From: Delftia acidovorans
GTDB taxonomy: Bacteria; Pseudomonadota; Gammaproteobacteria; Burkholderiales; Burkholderiaceae_C
DNA length: 63,976 bases
NCBI GenBank assembly: GCA_031286585.1
Contig: JAITUC010000033.1
Span: forward strand, 1 to 63,976
Direction of reading: 5' to 3'
The notes below the pieces were generated by a model. The model saw nothing but the letters and a program-made list of their open reading frames with translations, made no database searches and had not been told where the DNA came from. The translations under genes were made by a program, and so were the position numbers. How positions within the stretch are numbered: position 1 is the first letter of the stretch; the number at the start of each line of letters is the position of its first letter. Below, piece by piece: positions 54,731 to 63,864 of this stretch.

Positions 54731-55630
54731 ATGCACAGCCCCCTGCCCGTTCTCGCCCTGCTGTTCAACACCCTGGTCTGGGGTCTGGCCTGGTGGCCGT
54801 TTCGCGCCATGCACGAGGCCGGCCTGCATCCGCTGTGGGCCACGGCGCTGATGTATGCCCTGGTGCTCACGGGGCTGGTGGCGCTGCGCCCGGCCAGCCT
54901 GCGCCAGGCGCTGCAGTACCCGGCGCTGATCCTGCTGGGCGCCTGCGCGGGCAGCAACAACATCGCCTTCAACTGGGCCGTGACCATTGGCGATGTGGTG
55001 CGCGTGGTGCTGCTGTTCTATCTGATGCCGGCGTGGTCCGTGCTGCTGGCCTGGAAGATCCTGGGCGAGCGGCCCACGCCGGCCGCGCTGACGCGGCTGC
55101 TGCTGGCCTTTGGCGGGGTGGCGCTGGTGCTGGTGCCCGAGGGCACTTTCGGCGGCGGCTCGCCCGGGCTGCTGCGCGGTCTGTCGCTGGCGGACGGCCT
55201 GGCGCTGTTTGGCGGCTTCACCTTTGCGCTGACCAATGTGCTGCTGCGCCGCCTGCAGGCCGTGCCTGCGCAGGCGCGCATGCTGGCCATGTTCAGCGGC
55301 TGCATGGCCATGGGGCTGGCCAGCGCCTTCGCGGGCAGCAGCGTGGGGCTGGTGCCGCCCATGCCTGCGCCGCAGGCCGGCTGGATGCTGATTGCCGCCG
55401 GCCTGGCCGTGCTGCTGATGCTGGGCAACTGGGCGCTGCAGTTCGGCGCCGCGCGCCTGCCCGCCGGCGTGACCGCCGTGGTCATGCTGGCCGAGGTGGT
55501 GTTCGCCAGCGTCTCCTCGGTGTTGATTGCAGGCGAGGTGCTGACGCCGCGCACGCTGCTGGGCGGCGCCTGCATCATCGCGGCCGCGCTGCTGTCGGCA
55601 CTGGCGCATGCACGGCGGCGTGGGGCTTGA
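54731..55630 (+). CDS. DMT-superfamily (EamA) transporter, second
   Basis: The 299-residue inner-membrane protein has ten hydrophobic segments as two EamA repeats, beginning LALLFNTLVWGLAWWPFRAM; the second half starts GGFTFALTNVLLRRLQAV. It is unrelated in detail to the exporter at 32953. The ATG at 54731 lies immediately after a hairpin repeat. Substrate unknown; export of amino acids or nucleobases is typical. Confidence 0.88.
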   Translation: MHSPLPVLALLFNTLVWGLAWWPFRAMHEAGLHPLWATALMYALVLTGLVALRPASLRQALQYPALILLGACAGSNNIAFNWAVTIGDVVRVVLLFYLMPAWSVLLAWKILGERPTPAALTRLLLAFGGVALVLVPEGTFGGGSPGLLRGLSLADGLALFGGFTFALTNVLLRRLQAVPAQARMLAMFSGCMAMGLASAFAGSSVGLVPPMPAPQAGWMLIAAGLAVLLMLGNWALQFGAARLPAGVTAVVMLAEVVFASVSSVLIAGEVLTPRTLLGGACIIAAALLSALAHARRRGA

Positions 55631-55657
55631 CGCCCTGCCCGCACTCACGCCGCGCAA

Positions 55658-56176
55658 TCAGCCCGTGAGCTGCCCCGCCAGCAGCAGATAGCCCGGCAGC
55701 CAGCCCGTGAGCACACCCTGCGCAATGCACAGGGCACCCGTCACGCGGCCGATGCTGCGGCCCAGGGCCAGCAGCACGAAGAACATGGCCCACAGCACGG
55801 CCCAGGCCGCCCAGTTGGCCGCCATCCACCAGTCGATGGCGGTGCGCGCGCCCAGCAGGGTGTCGATGGCCACGGGCACGGCGGTGATGGCCACGAACAG
55901 GCTGAACCAGCCCAGGCCCCGGCCATCGGCGCCCGTGAAGCGGTTGATGGCCACCCACAGGTAGGTGAAGGCGAACAGCAGGGTCAGCGCGCCGGTCTTG
56001 ACCGACGCCGCATCGGGCTCTGGCCCGAAGGCGGAGGCCAGGCCGATGATCAGCGAGACCAGGCCCGCGAACACGTTGATGACCCAGATCTCCCGGTCGG
56101 CGATGCGCCCCAGCATCCACAGGCCGTTCAGGCACAGCACGGCGCCCACGTAGAACAACGACAAACCCAGCCACAT
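55658..56176 (-). CDS. AmiS/UreI family amide or urea channel
   Basis: The 172-residue protein has six membrane segments and matches the family: MWLGLSLFYVGAVLCLNGLW, then FGPEPDAASVKTGALTLLFA, FTYLWVAINRFTG and WWMAANWAAWAVLWAMFFV. Relatives conduct short amides (AmiS) or, gated by acid, urea (UreI). The ATG at 56176 follows AAAGGAGA, and gives no extra N-terminus, as in UreI. No amidase or urease gene lies nearby, so its partner is elsewhere. Confidence 0.88.
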   Translation of the reverse strand: MWLGLSLFYVGAVLCLNGLWMLGRIADREIWVINVFAGLVSLIIGLASAFGPEPDAASVKTGALTLLFAFTYLWVAINRFTGADGRGLGWFSLFVAITAVPVAIDTLLGARTAIDWWMAANWAAWAVLWAMFFVLLALGRSIGRVTGALCIAQGVLTGWLPGYLLLAGQLTG

Positions 56177-56484
56177 CGCAAGTCTCCTTTTGCATTTTTG
56201 CTTTTGAAGTGCCTTGCGCGCCATGTTCATTTCCCGGAACGAGCGCGCACGGCAAGGCGCCGCCGCCCCGTGGCCGGGTGCGGCGGCGTCCGTGAAACAG
56301 TTCATCCCCGGGCCCGCCCCTGGTGGGCATCTGCGTGCTGGCGGAAGGGTCCGCTGCAGAGATGCCGCTTGTGATCCAGGGCAGGTGCACCGGCGCGGCC
56401 CTTGCCGGGCACGCGGCGGTGGAGTGTGCCGGCAGGCGGTGCTGCCGATCTTTGGCGCCGGTCCTTGGCGCCGGCCCTTGTGCC
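56177..56484. other. 308-base intergenic region
   Basis: The gap lies upstream of the AmiS/UreI gene and downstream of the ProQ-family gene, both on the minus strand. It should carry the channel's promoter. Only a 13-base tandem repeat near its right end is evident. Confidence 0.4.
56452..56477. repeat. Tandem 13-bp repeat
   Basis: TTGGCGCCGGTCC is followed directly by TTGGCGCCGGCCC, each centred on the palindrome GGCGCC. It lies 8 bases after the ProQ-family stop codon (minus strand). Confidence 0.7.
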
Positions 56485-57309
56485 TCAGGCCGCCTGCGTC
56501 TGCAGGCGGCGGCGGGCGCGTTCCAGCTGCTGCGCCACCTGGCGCGGGTTCATGCCGTACATGTCGGCAAAGCCGGCTTCGGAGGTCTGGCCGCTGGCCT
56601 CGAAGGCGCGCAGCAGCGCCTCGTCGCGTGCGGTGCGCGCATCGGCCTCGGCCAGTGCCTCGGCCACCAGGGCGTTGGTGGCCTCGTCACGGCCTTGCAC
56701 GCGCGCCGCGTAGTCGTCGCGCGACAGGCCCGATGCCTCGTAGGCCGCGATGATGCGGTTGCGCAGCTTGGGCGCCAGGTCTTCGGGCGAGCGGTGCTGG
56801 CGGCGACGGAAGACTTCGATCAGCGCATGGTGCACATGCTCGGGCGCCATGGCCTCGACCGACTGGCCCTGCAGGTCATGCCGGGCCTGGCCGCTGGCCA
56901 CCACGGTGAGGTAGCGGCTCGAGCGCGTGTGCTGGGACAGGGCCAGCTTGAGCTGGTCGCGGTCAATGGCTTCAGGGTGGGCGGCCAGCAGGTCTTCGAA
57001 GATGCCGCGCTTGAGCGGCAGCGGCTGCTCGCCGAACAGGTTCGGATGCCATTCGGCCAATTGCGCCAGCAGCGGGTGCTGGGTCCGCACGGGCCTGGAA
57101 GCGTTGGCCTCGGCACCGGCGGCCGTGCCGGATGCGGCATCGGCGGCAGGCTCGGTGGCCTTGCCCTTGTTGCGGCCACGTCCGCCACGGCGCGAGCGCT
57201 TGCGGCCCTGGCCATCGGCGCTGGCGGCAGCCTGCGGCTCGGTGCCGGCAGCGGCGTCCGCCGGCAGCGCGGCGCTCTGTTCTTGCGGTTCAGACACGGA
57301 TTCAGTCAT
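56485..57309 (-). CDS. ProQ/FinO-domain RNA chaperone with basic N-terminal tail
   Basis: The 274-residue protein has a disordered, alternately acidic and basic N-terminus (RKRSRRGGRGRNKGK, about 30-50), then a ProQ/FinO domain (about 75-165: HPLLAQLAEWHPNLFGEQ, LPLKRGIFEDLLAAHPE, LSQHTRSSRYL). Such domains bind structured small RNAs and mRNA 3' ends. The long C-terminal part is helical (about 185-274). The ATG at 57309 is preferred over an upstream start. It is transcribed in the same direction as glcF upstream, with a 126-base gap. Confidence 0.87.
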   Translation of the reverse strand: MTESVSEPQEQSAALPADAAAGTEPQAAASADGQGRKRSRRGGRGRNKGKATEPAADAASGTAAGAEANASRPVRTQHPLLAQLAEWHPNLFGEQPLPLKRGIFEDLLAAHPEAIDRDQLKLALSQHTRSSRYLTVVASGQARHDLQGQSVEAMAPEHVHHALIEVFRRRQHRSPEDLAPKLRNRIIAAYEASGLSRDDYAARVQGRDEATNALVAEALAEADARTARDEALLRAFEASGQTSEAGFADMYGMNPRQVAQQLERARRRLQTQAA

Positions 57310-57435
57310 GGCGGAGCACGTGGGCTTGGGGAAAACGAAACCCCGCATCATGCCAGCATTGCAAAGGCTTGCGCGGGCATAGGCCCCACGGCGTCGCGCT
57401 GGAGGCACAGATGCGCAGTTGGTACGCGGGTGGCA

Positions 57436-58686
57436 TCAGGCCAGCAAGGCCTCGTCCAGCACCTCGATCCAGTGCCGCACGGGCAGGTCCGTTCCGTTTT
57501 GCAGGTGGACGATGCAGCCCATGTTGGCCGAGAGGATGGCGGCGGGCCGCCGGGCATCGAAGCCTTCGGTCAGCGCACCGATCTTGCGGTCACGCAACTG
57601 GTGCGAGAGCTCGGGCTGCAGCACCGAGTAGGTTCCCGCCGAGCCGCAGCACAGGTGCGACTCGGTGCGCGCCACGCGCAGCTCGAAGCCCAGCCTGGCC
57701 AGATGGGTTTCCACGCCGCCGCGCAGCTTCTGCCCGTGCTGCAGCGTGCAGGGCGGGTGGTAGGCCATGGGCGCGGCCGGTGCGCGCACCCTGCCCTGCA
57801 GGCGCTCGGCCAGCTCGGGCAGCAGTTCAGGCAGCAACTCGCTCAGGTCGCGCGTGAGGGCGCTGATGCGGGCAGCCTTGTCCGCGTACTGCGCATCGTC
57901 CTTGAGCAGATGCCCGTATTCCTTGACGGTGACGCCGCAGCCCGAGGCATTCATGACAATGGCCTCCACCGCGCCGCTGTCCACCTGCGGCCACCAGGCG
58001 TCGATGTTGGCGCGCATCTGCGCCTTGCCGCCTTCCTGGTCGTTGAGGTGGAATTTCACGGCGCCGCAGCAACCGGCCTTGGGAGCGATCACGGTCTGTA
58101 TGCCGGCCGCATCCAGCACGCGCGCGGTGGCGAAGTTGATGCGCGGCATCATGGCCGGCTGCACGCAACCGGCCAGCAGCAGCACCTTGCGCGCATGCTC
58201 GCGCACGGGCCAGGCACCCGCATCCTGCGGCTGGGGCACTTTCTCGGCCAGGACTTCGGGCAGCAGGCCGCGCACGGCCTGGCCCAGCTTCAGGGCCGGG
58301 GCGAACAGCGGCGAGTTCAGTCCTTCCTTGAGCGCCCAGCGCCGCGCGCGCTCGCCCAGCGGGCGCGGCACCTGTTCCTCGACGATCTTGCGGCCTATGT
58401 CCACCAGGTGGCCGTACTGCACGCCGCTGGGGCAGGTGCTTTCGCAGTTGCGGCAGGTGAGGCAGCGGTCCAGATGCTGCTGGGTGGCGCGCGTGGGCGT
58501 CTCGCCCTCCAGCACCTGCTTGATCAGGTAGATGCGGCCGCGCGGCCCGTCCAGCTCATCGCCCAGCAATTGGTATGTCGGGCAGGTGGCCGTGCAAAAG
58601 CCGCAGTGCACGCACTTGCGCAGGATGGCTTCGGCCTCCTGCCCTTCGGGCGTGGCACGGTACTGGGGTGCGAGTTGGGTCTGCAT
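57436..58686 (-). CDS. glcF: Glycolate oxidase iron-sulfur subunit
   Basis: GlcF passes electrons from glycolate oxidation to the quinone pool. The 416-residue protein has two ferredoxin motifs, CVHCGFCTATCP (about 25-36) and CLTCRNCESTCP (about 75-86), and two C-terminal CCG domains (KAGCCGAVKFH and HLCCGSAGTYS) that bind more clusters. It is the last gene of the glcE-YoaK-glcF group, 45 bases after the YoaK-like gene. glcD is not in this window. Confidence 0.95.
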   Translation of the reverse strand: MQTQLAPQYRATPEGQEAEAILRKCVHCGFCTATCPTYQLLGDELDGPRGRIYLIKQVLEGETPTRATQQHLDRCLTCRNCESTCPSGVQYGHLVDIGRKIVEEQVPRPLGERARRWALKEGLNSPLFAPALKLGQAVRGLLPEVLAEKVPQPQDAGAWPVREHARKVLLLAGCVQPAMMPRINFATARVLDAAGIQTVIAPKAGCCGAVKFHLNDQEGGKAQMRANIDAWWPQVDSGAVEAIVMNASGCGVTVKEYGHLLKDDAQYADKAARISALTRDLSELLPELLPELAERLQGRVRAPAAPMAYHPPCTLQHGQKLRGGVETHLARLGFELRVARTESHLCCGSAGTYSVLQPELSHQLRDRKIGALTEGFDARRPAAILSANMGCIVHLQNGTDLPVRHWIEVLDEALLA

Positions 58687-58731
58687 GGTGGGGCTCTTGT
58701 TGTGTATCGGGAAATCGGTCGGGCGAGCCGC

Positions 58732-59514
58732 TCAGGCGCGAGGCGCGGGGCGCCGGCCCAGCAGCAGGGGCAATCGCGCACGGTCGGCCCACAGCGGCGG
58801 CAGCGACAGCAGGCACAGCACCACGGCCAGCGGCACGACGAAGACGAAGCCCAGGTGCCGGAAACCCAGTGCACCCGCAATGCCGCCCAGCAGGAACATG
58901 GACAGCAGACCTGCGAACAACCGCAGCCGCACATGGTTGGCGTGGACGCGGTGCTCGGGCGGGCTGCCGTGGCGGTTCCAGTAAAGGGCTCGGCCCAGTT
59001 CCATGCCCAGGTCGGTGATCACGCCCGTCATGTGGGTGGTGCGGATCTGCGAGGAAGACATCTTGGTCACCGTGGCGTTCTGCAAACCCATGATGAAGGA
59101 CAGCAGCAGCACGGCCAGCGGCACGGCGAACGGCGTGGGCCAGGCCAGCATGGCCGCGCCCAGCAGGCCGAAGACCAGCATCAGCCCTGCCTCGAGCAGC
59201 AGCGGCAGCGCATAGCTGCTGCGCAGCCGGTGGTGCCGCGCCCAGTTGACCAGCAGCGACGTCGCGGCCGCGCCGCACAGAAAGGCCAGCAGCGCGCCGC
59301 AGGCACTGAGCACCAGCGCCGTATTGCCCAGCACGAGGTTGTCGGCCAGCAGCGAGACAAAGCCCGTCATGTGCGAGGTATAGGAGTGCACCAGCAAAAA
59401 GCCGCCCGCATTCACCGCGCCCGCGTTGAAGGCCAGCAGCAGGCCCAGCGTGCGGTTGCTGGCCACCGTGCGGTGCCGGTCCGTGAGCAGGTGCAGGCGG
59501 TGGCGCATGCGCAT
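58732..59514 (-). CDS. YoaK/DUF1275 family membrane protein
   Basis: The 260-residue protein has about seven membrane segments. It starts RTLGLLLAFNAGAVNAGGFL with SYTSHMTGFVSLLADN, the DUF1275 signature, followed by LSFIMGLQNATVTKMSSSQI and THMTGVITDLGMELG. The function of the family is not known. It is lodged between glcE (25 bases upstream) and glcF (45 bases downstream) on the same strand, so it is probably co-expressed with glycolate oxidation. Confidence 0.88.
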   Translation of the reverse strand: MRMRHRLHLLTDRHRTVASNRTLGLLLAFNAGAVNAGGFLLVHSYTSHMTGFVSLLADNLVLGNTALVLSACGALLAFLCGAAATSLLVNWARHHRLRSSYALPLLLEAGLMLVFGLLGAAMLAWPTPFAVPLAVLLLSFIMGLQNATVTKMSSSQIRTTHMTGVITDLGMELGRALYWNRHGSPPEHRVHANHVRLRLFAGLLSMFLLGGIAGALGFRHLGFVFVVPLAVVLCLLSLPPLWADRARLPLLLGRRPAPRA

Positions 59515-59539
59515 GGGCGGGGCCGGGCGTTGGCCCGGC

Positions 59540-60685
59540 CTACCAGGCGGCGGCCAGCCGGCCGCGGTTGAAGATGCCCGCAGGATCGAAGGCCTGCTTG
59601 AGCCGCGCATGCAGCAGGGCTGTGGCATCGGCCGCCTGGGCGTCGAAATCGGGCTCGGCGCCGGGCTGGCCTGCGGCTTCGGAGCGGAACAGGGTGGCCG
59701 ATCCGCCCGCTGCTTTTGCCAGCGCGCGCAGCGCATGGCCCAGCGCGCGCGGCGCCTGCACCCAGCGCAGTGCGCCGTGCCATTCGATCAGGGGCCCCGT
59801 GCAGCCGTCTGGCAGCGCCAGGACCGGCGCCGTCTGCGGCACGGACAGGCGCCACAGCGCATGGCCCGGTGCACGTGCGGCGAACCAGGGCAGTTGCTGA
59901 TCGCGGCAGGCCTGCCAGTCGGCAGCGGCATGCAGATGGTCCATGCGCTGCACACGCTCGCCACCCAGGCGCTCGCAGGCCGCCTGCACGGCGGCACGCG
60001 CGCCGCGCAGGCGCAGGTACAGCGCGCCCTGGGCTGCGCCCTCTTCCTGCAGCCAGCAACTGGCATTGAGCGGCAGCGGCTGCCCGCCCCAGGCATTGAG
60101 CCAGTCCAGCGCCTGCTGCTGGCTGCACGCGAAGCGCAGCGTGGCCTCGGCCGGCGCCACGGGCAGCACCTTGAGGCTGACTTCGGTGATCAGGCCCAGC
60201 GTGCCCCAGGAGCCCGCCATCAGCCGCGAGACGTCGTAGCCCGCCACGTTCTTCATGACCTGCCCGCCGTAGCGCAGCAGCTCGCCCTGGCCGTTGATCA
60301 TCTCCAGCCCCAGCACGAAGTCGCGCACGGCGCCCACGCTGGCGCGCGCCGGCCCGGACAGGCCGCTGGCCACCATGCCGCCCACGGTGGCGTTGCGGCT
60401 GTCTCCATCGAAATGCGGCGGCTCGAAGGCCAGGCACTGGCCCTGTGCCGCGAGCAGGGCCTCGACCTCGGCCAGCGGCGTGCCGGCGCGCACGGTCACG
60501 ACGAGTTCGCTGGGCTCATAGCTGACCACGCCGGCCAGCGCGCGCGTGTCCAGCAGCTCGCCCTGCAGGGCCAGGCCGTGGAAATCCTTGGTGCCGCCGC
60601 CGCGTATGCGCAGCGGCGTGGCGTCGGCCGCAGCGGCGCGCACGCGCCCGGCGATCTGGAGGAGGTGGCTTTGGGCTGAATCCAT
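59540..60685 (-). CDS. glcE: Glycolate oxidase FAD-binding subunit
   Basis: GlcE is the smaller flavin-linked subunit of glycolate oxidase. The 381-residue protein has the PCMH FAD-binding domain with LRIRGGGTKDF, GDSRNATVGGMVASGLSGPAR and GGQVMKNVAGYDVSRLMAGS, and a C-terminal domain ending FDPAGIFNRGRL. The ATG at 60685 opens MDSAQSHLLQ; one three codons earlier (60694) is also possible. glcD, which it needs, is not beside it. Confidence 0.94.
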   Translation of the reverse strand: MDSAQSHLLQIAGRVRAAAADATPLRIRGGGTKDFHGLALQGELLDTRALAGVVSYEPSELVVTVRAGTPLAEVEALLAAQGQCLAFEPPHFDGDSRNATVGGMVASGLSGPARASVGAVRDFVLGLEMINGQGELLRYGGQVMKNVAGYDVSRLMAGSWGTLGLITEVSLKVLPVAPAEATLRFACSQQQALDWLNAWGGQPLPLNASCWLQEEGAAQGALYLRLRGARAAVQAACERLGGERVQRMDHLHAAADWQACRDQQLPWFAARAPGHALWRLSVPQTAPVLALPDGCTGPLIEWHGALRWVQAPRALGHALRALAKAAGGSATLFRSEAAGQPGAEPDFDAQAADATALLHARLKQAFDPAGIFNRGRLAAAW

Positions 60686-60828
60686 GGCCTGCATCGTAGC
60701 GGCTGGGCTCTTTTGCGCCTCGGTGCGGACCCGTGAATTTTTTGAACGGCGCGCTTGAAGTTCTGCGCGCGGCGCAAAACAGCAGGGACGAAAAGGCAAA
60801 GACGCCATCTCTGCATCGGCTCCAAAGC

Positions 60829-60858
60829 AAAAAAGGCCCCGGTGCGAGCACCGGGGCC
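60829..60858 (-). terminator. Intrinsic terminator of the torF-glnK-amt operon
   Basis: On the minus strand GGCCCCGGTG and CACCGGGGCC form a perfect 10-bp stem around a CTCG loop and run into TTTTTT. It lies 28 bases after the amt stop codon and ends the nitrogen operon. Confidence 0.9.
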
Positions 60859-60886
60859 AATCCGCAATGAAATCCCTGGAAACCGA

Positions 60887-62266
60887 TCAGCGGTAGTACG
60901 CCACCTCGCCGTGCGTGGTGATGTCCAGGCCCTGGCGTTCGGACTCTTCGCTGACGCGCAGGCCGACGACCAGGTCGCAGATCTTGTAGGAGATGCCAGC
61001 CACCACGCCGGACCAGACGATGGTCAGCAGCACGCTCTTGACCTGCACCCACACTTGATGGCCCATGTTGAAGTCTGCGGGCTCGATGCCGCCCAGGCTG
61101 GAGGCGCAGAACACCCCGGTCAGGATGGCACCCAGGATACCGCCCACGCCATGCACGCCGAACACGTCGCAGACATCATCGACCTTGAGCAGCTTCTTGA
61201 GGCCGGACACACCCCACAGGCAGACGGGACCGGCGATCAGGCCCATGACGATGGCACCCATGGGGCCGACGAAGCCGGCCGCCGGGGTGATGACCACCAG
61301 GCCGCCCACGGCGCCCGAGGCAGCGCCCAGCATGGAGGCCTTGCCCTTGTGCAGGGCTTCGGCGGCCAGCCAGGAGACGGTGGCGGCGCCCGTGGCGACG
61401 ATGGTGTTGATGAAGGCCAGGCCGGCGATGCCGTTGGCAGCGCCTGCCGAACCGGCGTTGAAGCCGAACCAGCCCACCCACAGCAGCGAGGCACCGACCA
61501 TGGTCAGCGTCAGGCTGTGCGGGGGCAGTGCTTCGCGGCCGAAGCCGATGCGCTTGCCCAGCATGTAGGAACCCACCAGGCCGGCGATACCGGCGTTGAT
61601 GTGCACCACGGTGCCGCCGGCGAAGTCCAGCGCGCCGTCCTTGCCCAGCAGGCCGCCACCCCAGACCATGTGGGCCATGGGGATGTAGCTGAAGGTGAAC
61701 CACAGCACCGAGAACAGGATCACGGCCGAGAACTTGATGCGCTCGGCGAAGGCGCCGACGATCAGGGCCACGGTGATGGCCGCGAACGTGGACTGGAAGG
61801 CCACGAACACGTACTCGGGGATGGTCGGCAGTGCGCCGGCCAGCGTGTCGGGCGCAATGCCCTTGAGGAAGATCTTGCCGAAGCCGCCGAAGAAGTTGCC
61901 TTCGCCCGCAAAGGCCAGCGAGTAGCCGTACACGGCCCACAGCAGCGTGATCAGCGAGAAGATCACGAACACCTGGCAGAGAACGGACAGCATGTTCTTC
62001 GTGCGCACCAGGCCGCCGTAGAACAGTGCCAGGCCCGGGATCACCATCAGGATCACCAGCATGGTCGAGGTCAGCATCCAGGCCGTGTCACCGGCGCTGA
62101 GTGCGGGGGCCGGCGCCTCGGCTGCGGCCGCAGCGGCGGGGGCTGCTGCAGCGGCCGCATCGGCAACGGCTGCAGCGGCGGCGGGCTCCTGTGCCAGGGC
62201 GGCGGCGCCTGCGGCCAGCAGGCCCAGCCCCAGGCCCAGGCCCATGGAAAGAAGTCGTTTGGTCAT
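60887..62266 (-). CDS. amt: Ammonium transporter
   Basis: AmtB-type trimers conduct ammonia across the inner membrane. The 459-residue protein has a signal peptide and then an alanine/proline-rich stretch (about 25-55) before the eleven-helix core, starting DTAWMLTSTMLVILMVIPGL and ALFYGGLVRTKNMLS. The conserved pore histidines lie in GGTVVHINAGIAGLVG and in the GVHGVGGILGA region. It follows glnK by 31 bases; GlnK would block the channel when nitrogen is ample. Confidence 0.95.
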   Translation of the reverse strand: MTKRLLSMGLGLGLGLLAAGAAALAQEPAAAAAVADAAAAAAPAAAAAAEAPAPALSAGDTAWMLTSTMLVILMVIPGLALFYGGLVRTKNMLSVLCQVFVIFSLITLLWAVYGYSLAFAGEGNFFGGFGKIFLKGIAPDTLAGALPTIPEYVFVAFQSTFAAITVALIVGAFAERIKFSAVILFSVLWFTFSYIPMAHMVWGGGLLGKDGALDFAGGTVVHINAGIAGLVGSYMLGKRIGFGREALPPHSLTLTMVGASLLWVGWFGFNAGSAGAANGIAGLAFINTIVATGAATVSWLAAEALHKGKASMLGAASGAVGGLVVITPAAGFVGPMGAIVMGLIAGPVCLWGVSGLKKLLKVDDVCDVFGVHGVGGILGAILTGVFCASSLGGIEPADFNMGHQVWVQVKSVLLTIVWSGVVAGISYKICDLVVGLRVSEESERQGLDITTHGEVAYYR

Positions 62267-62297
62267 GGCAGTCTTTCGGGAAACGAGGGGTTGAAAC

Positions 62298-63428
<1,131 letters not shown>

Positions 63429-63430
63429 TT

Positions 63431-63447
63431 AAGCACGGACCGTGCCA
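63431..63447 (-). promoter_or_regulatory. Sigma-54 promoter of the torF-glnK-amt operon
   Basis: Minus strand TGGCACG-GTCC-GTGCT matches the consensus TGGCACG-N4-TTGCW with one mismatch and keeps the essential GG and GC pairs. The start of transcription would fall near 63420, about 30 bases before the torF ATG. Confidence 0.75.
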
Positions 63448-63509
63448 GTCTTCTGATGCCGGGGCGTGCGCCTTTCCGGCTCCCAATGCGGCACTGCAGC
63501 ACACAGCGA

Positions 63510-63526
63510 TGCACCGGCTTTGTGCA
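63510..63526. promoter_or_regulatory. NtrC-type enhancer site, near copy
   Basis: TGCACC-N5-TGTGCA matches TGCACY-N5-RGTGCA with a single mismatch. Its centre lies about 80 bases upstream of the sigma-54 element. Confidence 0.65.
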
Positions 63527-63581
63527 AAAAATGTGCACCGATGCGGCGATAGCGGGCACTCACATGGAGCATCATCAAAAT

Positions 63582-63598
63582 TGCACCAATATAGTGCA
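63582..63598. promoter_or_regulatory. NtrC-type enhancer site, perfect copy
   Basis: TGCACC-AATAT-AGTGCA fits TGCACY-N5-RGTGCA at every position. It lies 72 bases from the near copy, so two dimers could bind on the same face. Confidence 0.75.
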
Positions 63599-63840
63599 TA
63601 TCAACCTTCAATTCTGCTTGCACTGCCCTGAGAGGCCCGATATTGCTGGAACGCACTGTAAGGAGGGACTCGAAAAACGCCTGTATCGGGGTATTCCGAT
63701 ATCGATGATTTTCCAAATACACACCGCCTTGTATCCCAGATATGGCAATTGCTTACATATCCAGGATATTTCCTACCCCTCATTTGATTGCCCTATGGGC
63801 ATCGGCTTGTCTATGATCCCCGCTCACCAAGAGCAGGGAG

Positions 63841-63857
63841 GCCGCCTACAGGGCGGC
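63841..63857 (+). promoter_or_regulatory. Hairpin between ribosome-binding site and vgrG start
   Basis: GCCGCC-TACAG-GGCGGC follows GGGAGG (about 63837-63842) and ends 7 bases before the ATG. Folded, it would bring the distant site into range of the start. Confidence 0.4.
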
Positions 63858-63864
63858 GCGCACT

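Noticed and set aside
56323..59571. A 1082-codon open frame on the plus strand across glcF, the YoaK-like gene and the ProQ-family gene
   Set aside because: It is antisense to genes with clear families and is rich in H, Q, G, A and R, as expected from shadow frames at high GC.
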